From VAXT01 sp963850415 (lineage in GTDB: Bacteria; Actinomycetota; Thermoleophilia; Gaiellales; Gaiellaceae): DNA of 64,000 bases. Location: NCBI GenBank assembly GCA_963850415.1, contig CAWKLE010000003.1, positions 124,001 through 188,000 of the forward strand, read 5' to 3'. Below are positions 59,690 to 64,000 of the stretch, in pieces. Below the pieces are notes generated by a model. The model saw only the letters and a list, made by a program, of their open reading frames with translations, did no database searches and was not told the DNA's origin. The position numbers and the translations under genes are program-made. Position 1 is the stretch's first letter, and the number at the start of each line of letters is the position of its first letter.

Positions 59690-60523
59690 CTTGACCTGCA
59701 CCACGAAGGTGCCGAGCGCGTGATCGGCGTCTATCTGCTCGAGACCGAGGACGGGCTCGCGCTCCAGGATTGCGGGCCCTCGACCTGCATCACAGCGCTG
59801 AAGACGGAGCTGGCCGAGCGCGCGCTCGTGCTGAGCGACGTGCGCCACCTCCTGCTCTCGCACATCCACCTCGACCACGCAGGCGCCGCGGGCACTCTCG
59901 TCCGCGAGCATCCCGGTCTCCAGGTGCACGTCTCGGAGATCGGGGCGCCGCACCTCGTCGACCCGTCGCGGCTCGAGTCGAGCGCGCGCCGCTTGTACGG
60001 GGACGACTTCGACCGCCTCTGGGGCGAACTGGCGCCGGTTCCGCAGGAGAACGTGCACCTCGTCGGCTCGTCCGTGCTCGGCCTCGAGTGCTTTCCGACT
60101 CCGGGCCACGCTGCGCATCACGTCTGCTACCTCGACGGCGAGGGCACCCTCTACGCGGGCGATGCCGCGGGCGTCCGGATCCTGCCCGACCGTCACATCC
60201 TGCCCGTCGCGCCTCCGCCGGAGATCGACCTCGAGGCCTGGGAGCGGACGATCGACGAGCTCGAGCTGCGGGCGCCGAAACGCCTCGCGCTGATCCACTT
60301 CGGCGTCGTCGACCAGCCGCGCGACCACCTGCGCCGCCTGCGCCGCCAGTTGCGCCTCTGGGGCCAGCGCGTTCGCCAGGGAATGGACGAGGAGGCGTTC
60401 GTCGCGGCGGCCCAAGCCGACCTCGAGGAGGAGGTCGGCGATGCGCCGTACTACGAGCGGGCCGCGCCGTTCTGGCAGTCGTACCTCGGCCTCAAGCGTT
60501 ACTGGGACAAGGCGGCCCTGTAG
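59666..60523 (+). CDS. MBL-fold metallo-hydrolase
   Basis: 285 aa. VIGVYLLETEDGLALQDCGP, metal motif LLLSHIHLDHAGAAG (HxHxDH complete), second His in CFPTPGHAAHHVCYL, Asp in LYAGDAAGVRI and the late His in ALIHFGVVD. Substrate unknown; it resembles the general glyoxalase II/quinoprotein-relay-like group. The GTG start lies at the foot of a strong hairpin. Its end overlaps the convergent glycosyltransferase gene by 25 nt. Confidence 0.85.
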   Translation: MTTGAPDPLDLHHEGAERVIGVYLLETEDGLALQDCGPSTCITALKTELAERALVLSDVRHLLLSHIHLDHAGAAGTLVREHPGLQVHVSEIGAPHLVDPSRLESSARRLYGDDFDRLWGELAPVPQENVHLVGSSVLGLECFPTPGHAAHHVCYLDGEGTLYAGDAAGVRILPDRHILPVAPPPEIDLEAWERTIDELELRAPKRLALIHFGVVDQPRDHLRRLRRQLRLWGQRVRQGMDEEAFVAAAQADLEEEVGDAPYYERAAPFWQSYLGLKRYWDKAAL

Positions 60524-61536
60524 GCGTTCTCGTAGTCCCGCACCATCCGTTCCGGCGCAAAGAGCTCCTCGACGTAGGCCCGACACTCGTTCGGGTCGAG
60601 CTCGTCGGCCCGGTCGAGAGCCCTGGCCATCTCGCGAAAGTTGTCGACGATGACCCCGCTCCGCCCGTCGTCGATCACCTCGGGCACCGCGCCGTGGCGG
60701 GTCGCGATCACAGGCGTCCCGCACGCCATCGACTCGATCATGACGAGCCCGAACGGCTCCTCCCACTCGATCGGGAAGAGCGTGGCGCGCGCATCCTGCA
60801 GGAGCTCGACCTTGTGGCCGTGCGACACCTCGCCGAGGTACTCGATGCCCCCGTGGCCGACATGCGGCTCGACGTACTCCGCGAAGTACTGCCGCTCCTT
60901 CGGCTCCCGGTTCTTGCCCGCCATCTTCAGCGGCAGGCCCAGTTCCATCGCCACGGCGATCGCCCGGTGCGCGCCCTTGTCCGGACTGAACCTGCCCAGG
61001 AACAGCAGGTAGTCCCCGCGGTGCGGCTTGCACGGGTAGAGCGAGAGGTCGATCGCATTCGGGATCGTCGCCGCCCACGGCAGGTCGGGCATCGGACGCC
61101 GCTGGTTCTCCGAGATGGAGATCAGCTTCACGCTCGGTGAGACCTTGGCGATCGCTCCGTAGGCGTCCTGGGCCTCATGCGTGTCGAGCGGGCCGTGCAC
61201 CGTGTGCAGGACCGGAGTCTCGAGCAGGCCGCCGAGCGCGGCCGCCGGAATCCCCGAGTGGTCGTTGATCACGTCGAACTCGTCCGCGCGCGTGTAGCAG
61301 GCGAACGCGTGGCGCATTTCCGGCAGCGTGCGGCCGATCAGCTCGCTCGGCGCCTCCGGGAAGATGTACGACAGCTTCGCCTTGGTCAGCGAGTCGCCGG
61401 ATGCGAAGAGCGTCACGTCGTGACCGGCATCGACGAGCCCTTCGGTGAGCAGGGAGACGACGAGCTCGATGCCCCCGTAGCCGGTCGGCGGTACCGCGAA
61501 CCAGACCGGAGAGAGAACGGCGATGCGCATGCTCAC
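60499..61536 (-). CDS. Glycosyltransferase family 4
   Basis: 345 aa GT-B fold. N-terminal LSPVWFAVPPTGYGGIELVV (acceptor half), NAIDLSLYPCKP and DYLLFLGRFSPDKGAHRAI (start of donor half), then EEPFGLVMIESMACGTPVIA, the retaining GT4 nucleotide-sugar motif. Product not predictable. GTG start two codons before an in-frame ATG. The sugar-active enzyme upstream on the same strand suggests a joint role in a glucan or glycoside. Confidence 0.88.
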   Translation of the reverse strand: MSMRIAVLSPVWFAVPPTGYGGIELVVSLLTEGLVDAGHDVTLFASGDSLTKAKLSYIFPEAPSELIGRTLPEMRHAFACYTRADEFDVINDHSGIPAAALGGLLETPVLHTVHGPLDTHEAQDAYGAIAKVSPSVKLISISENQRRPMPDLPWAATIPNAIDLSLYPCKPHRGDYLLFLGRFSPDKGAHRAIAVAMELGLPLKMAGKNREPKERQYFAEYVEPHVGHGGIEYLGEVSHGHKVELLQDARATLFPIEWEEPFGLVMIESMACGTPVIATRHGAVPEVIDDGRSGVIVDNFREMARALDRADELDPNECRAYVEELFAPERMVRDYENAYRAALSQ

Positions 61537-61555
61537 GCGGATAGTTTGACTTGAA

Positions 61556-61630
61556 CGGTTCGACCGGTCATTTCAGACGGACGACCGGGGGACCCGTCCG
61601 TCCTGAGAGCGGCACCGCAAGCGGCGCCTT
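61556..61630. repeat. Structured intergenic repeat, copy 2
   Basis: Same plus-strand orientation and ends as 47233-47310: left CGGTTCGACCGGTCATTTC, right GCGGCACCGCAAGCGGCGCC then TT. The centre forms a perfect 8-bp stem GACGGACG/CGTCCGTC with a different sequence from copy 1. It lies between two minus-strand genes, after the debranching-enzyme stop and before the glycosyltransferase start. Confidence 0.7.
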
Positions 61631-61632
61631 GG

Positions 61633-63696
61633 TCATTCATGCGGCTCGACCCGAACGATGCCATCCTCGACGCGCACGTCCCAACTCTTGTCGAACGCGC
61701 GGACCCCGCTGAGCCGCAATGCCCCTGCCCAGGAGGGGAGCTCGAGCGGGAGCACGGAGCGCAGCTGGTGGTTCTTGCGGTCGGGTCGGAGCCCGAGCAG
61801 GATCTGCAGCAGCAGCACCGGAGCGCCCGCCGCCCAGGCCTGCGGCCGCGCCGCTGTCGGATACGCGATCGGGAACGGCGTCTCCGCGCGCGGCAGTCCG
61901 GCGAAGACCTCCGGCAGCTGGTACTCGAAGTGGCCGGCCGCGTTCAGCATGCGGCGGATGATCCGCTGCGCCTCCGGCCAGCGCGAGTAGCTGGCGAGGC
62001 CCCACGCGATGAGGGAGTTGTCGTGGGGCCAGACGGTGCCGTTGTGGTACGAGAGCGGGTTGAAGCCTCCGTCCGCGGCGGACATCGTCCTCACGCCCCA
62101 ACCCGACCAGAGGTGCGGCCCCATCAGGCGATCGACGACCGCGTCGACCTTGGCCGGCGGGACGATCCCGCTCCAGAGCAGGTGCCCGATGTTCGAGCAC
62201 AGCGAGTCGACCTGCTTCTTGTCGCCGTCCAGCGCGAGCACGTAGAAGCCGCCGCGGTCCTCGTTCCAGAACGCCTCGTCGAAGCGGGCGCGCAGCTCGT
62301 CCGCCTCGCGGTCGAGCCGCTCAGCCAGGTCGCGCTCCCGCCACACCTCGCGTGCGAGCTCAGCCAGGCGGCGCTTCGCGTCGTAGACGTAGCCCTGGGC
62401 CTCGACCGGTGCGATCGGGGGATCCGCGAGCGACCCGTCCGAGTAGCGCTGCGAGTCCCAGGAGTCCTTCCACGACTGGTTGGCGAGGCCGGTCTCGTTC
62501 CGCCGCTCGTACTCGACGAAGCCGTCGCCGTCACGGTCGCCGTGCTCGTCGATCCAGGCGAGCGCGCGCAGCGCCGGCTCCTTGAAGCGGCGCACGAGGG
62601 CCGCGTCGTCGGTCCAGCGCCAGACCTCCGAGAGCAGGATCAGGTAGAGCGGCGTCGCATCGACCGTCCCGTAGTAGCGCTCGAACCAATTGCGCGCCGC
62701 CTTCCCGCGGCGCAGCTCGTGGACGATCTTCCCCGGCTCGGCGTCGATCGACGGGTCGTCCTCGACCGCCTGGAGGCCGGCCAGCACCTCGAGTGCGCTC
62801 CAGGCGAGCTCGGGGCCGAAGAGGAGCGTCTGCAGGCACGTGATGATCGTGTCCCGGCCGAACACGGTCATGAACCACGGCATCCCTGCGGCGGGGAGGT
62901 TCCCGAATCCTCCCGTGCCCTGCAGCCGAAGCGACGCGAGGTCGGCGACGGACCGGGGGAAGGCGTGATCGAGGTCGTCCCACGACGCGCGCAGCCTCGG
63001 CACGCGCAGGTTCCAGGCCGCGAGCGACGCCTCGATCCGGTCGCGCTCCTCGCCGAACCGCTGCTTGACCACGTGCGCGCCCAGCTCGCCCCCGTCGAGC
63101 GACGGCACGACGTCGAACCCGAGCTCCCACGACGCGCGGGGCTCGAGCTCGATCCAAAAGCGCACCTTGTCCGGCTCGACGAGCCCGCGCTGCGTGAGGA
63201 TGATCTGGGTGCGCGCGAGGCCGCCGTCGTCGACGAACACGAACTGGTTGTCGCCCTCCTCGTAAACCGCCTCGACCTCGTGTGGCAGCGCCCCCGCCTT
63301 CTCCGGGTCGCCGAGCGCGAAGTCGTGGTTCTTGACCGCGAAGATGTCCGCGAAGTCGTTGCCGAACGCGAGCCCGAGCTCGAGCGCGACGGGCTTGCGT
63401 GTCTGGTTCTGGACGATGATCCGGTCCTGCATGCCCTCGCCGACGAAGCGGTGGCGCGCGATCGAGACCGAGTCCTGCCGCAGCCCCTCGGCGGGCGGGT
63501 TGCGCAGGAAGTAGGCAGCCGAGTAGTACTCGGCCTTACCGGCGGAGAGCAGCAGTGGCCGGACGCCGTTGATCGTCAGCTCGAGCCTCGAGAGAAAACG
63601 GGTGTCGAACGCGAACAGCCCGCTCGCTGTGAACGTGAAGTCCCCGTTCTGGTCGCTGATGCAGAAGTTCGATCCTTCGAGGATCGTGATCGCCAA
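61633..63696 (-). CDS. Amylo-alpha-1,6-glucosidase / glycogen debranching-type enzyme
   Basis: 687 aa. N-terminal beta domain of the GDE_N type (ILEGSNFCISDQNGDF, LFAFDTRFLSRLELTING), a linker, and an (alpha/alpha)6 catalytic half (PAAGMPWFMTVFGRDTIITC, YYGTVDATPLYLILLSE, SYHNGTVWPHDNSLIAWG). It probably hydrolyses alpha-1,6 branches or a related glucoside; substrate not certain. The TTG start directly follows the SDR stop. Confidence 0.87.
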   Translation of the reverse strand: MAITILEGSNFCISDQNGDFTFTASGLFAFDTRFLSRLELTINGVRPLLLSAGKAEYYSAAYFLRNPPAEGLRQDSVSIARHRFVGEGMQDRIIVQNQTRKPVALELGLAFGNDFADIFAVKNHDFALGDPEKAGALPHEVEAVYEEGDNQFVFVDDGGLARTQIILTQRGLVEPDKVRFWIELEPRASWELGFDVVPSLDGGELGAHVVKQRFGEERDRIEASLAAWNLRVPRLRASWDDLDHAFPRSVADLASLRLQGTGGFGNLPAAGMPWFMTVFGRDTIITCLQTLLFGPELAWSALEVLAGLQAVEDDPSIDAEPGKIVHELRRGKAARNWFERYYGTVDATPLYLILLSEVWRWTDDAALVRRFKEPALRALAWIDEHGDRDGDGFVEYERRNETGLANQSWKDSWDSQRYSDGSLADPPIAPVEAQGYVYDAKRRLAELAREVWRERDLAERLDREADELRARFDEAFWNEDRGGFYVLALDGDKKQVDSLCSNIGHLLWSGIVPPAKVDAVVDRLMGPHLWSGWGVRTMSAADGGFNPLSYHNGTVWPHDNSLIAWGLASYSRWPEAQRIIRRMLNAAGHFEYQLPEVFAGLPRAETPFPIAYPTAARPQAWAAGAPVLLLQILLGLRPDRKNHQLRSVLPLELPSWAGALRLSGVRAFDKSWDVRVEDGIVRVEPHE

Positions 63697-64000
63697 CTAC
63701 TGGTCCCTCACGATCCGGGCGGCGCTCGACTGGGCGAGCGCCTTGACCACGAGCTCGTCGACGTTCACGTGCGCGGGCCTGGTCACCACGAACAGGACAC
63801 AGTCGGCGACGTCGGCGGGGGTGACCGGCTCGACGCCCTCGTAGACGCGCTTGGCCTGCTCCTCGTCACCGCGGAAGCGCACCTTCGAGAACTCGGACTC
63901 GACGAGGCCCGGGTCGACTGTCGTCAGGTGGATCGGGCGGCCGAGCAGGTCTTCGCGCAGGCCGTAGGTGAACCCGCGGACCGCGAACTTAGAGGCGACA
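63697..64000 (-). CDS. Short-chain dehydrogenase/reductase, 5' part outside window
   Basis: Last 100 codons of a classical SDR (YdfG-like group). The catalytic Lys is in ASKFAVRGFTYGLREDLL; the partner Tyr is just beyond the edge. Then LTTVDPGLVESEFSKVRFRGD, PVTPADVADCVLFVVTRPAH and VNVDELVVKALAQ. Upstream neighbour of the debranching enzyme with no gap, so probably one operon. Confidence 0.88.
   Translation of the reverse strand, partial: VASKFAVRGFTYGLREDLLGRPIHLTTVDPGLVESEFSKVRFRGDEEQAKRVYEGVEPVTPADVADCVLFVVTRPAHVNVDELVVKALAQSSAARIVRDQ

Noticed and set aside
1..64000. CRISPR arrays, prophage, toxin-antitoxin or restriction systems
   Set aside because: No regularly spaced direct repeats, phage structural genes or defence gene families were seen on either strand.

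Overview
The window is GC-rich, densely packed bacterial chromosome. Many genes start with GTG or TTG, and neighbouring genes often share a 4-nt ATGA or GTGA overlap. Protein character, the rpsF-ssb-rpsR-rplI-dnaB cluster, split PurS/PurQ/PurL enzymes and short upstream -10 boxes point to Actinomycetota. Class Thermoleophilia (Gaiellales/Solirubrobacterales-like) is my best guess; this is inference, since no rRNA is present. At least three single-base frame breaks (about 8198, 18632-18639 and 56850-56856) fall in or between otherwise normal genes. The simplest reading is residual assembly error, for example in a metagenome-assembled genome.

Layout. 1-5.6 kb: a 3'-truncated NAD-dependent formate dehydrogenase behind an XdhC-family gene, bL31 overlapping a primary-like sigma factor, and a receiver-PAS-histidine kinase hybrid. 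5.1-10.4 kb: a divergent MarR/YceI locus with a clear promoter and operator, an FMN reductase, a three-gene ABC-2 exporter and a cell-wall amidase. 10.6-14.4 kb: bS6, SSB, bS18, bL9 and DnaB. 14.5-21.5 kb: purA, then purD-E-B-C-S-Q.

21.5-45 kb is an interruption in the purine genes. Its core (22.99-36.4 kb, all plus strand) is a polyamine or amine uptake and degradation island: two complete PotABCD-type ABC transporters, three class III aminotransferases and an aminobutyraldehyde-type aldehyde dehydrogenase. Together they could import putrescine-like amines and convert them by transamination and oxidation to GABA and succinate semialdehyde. It is followed by secreted and small-molecule genes, a vanadium haloperoxidase divergent from a LuxR regulator across a perfect palindrome, and a tandem MshEN protein.

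45-54.3 kb: purine synthesis resumes with purL, purF, purM, purN and purH, interrupted by an LVIVD-repeat protein, a small membrane protein and CtaG. All steps from phosphoribosylamine to IMP are encoded in the window (purE but no purK was seen), plus purA and purB for AMP. 54.4-58.6 kb: cystathionine beta-synthase, a YcaQ-type DNA glycosylase, a VOC protein and cystathionine gamma-synthase/lyase. 59-64 kb: a secreted protein, an MBL hydrolase, a family 4 glycosyltransferase, an amylo-alpha-1,6-glucosidase-like enzyme and a truncated SDR.

Two families of intergenic repeats were found by eye. One is a pair of about 107-129 bp elements bounded by inverted GGGGTCAGACCCC palindromes (10443-10571 and 54297-54403). 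The other is a pair of about 75-78 bp elements with conserved ends and a variable but complementary central stem (47233-47310 before purF, and 61556-61630). A -10-like TANNNT 6-8 nt before the start codon recurs, which implies leaderless transcripts. I saw no tRNA, rRNA, CRISPR array, prophage or intact insertion sequence.
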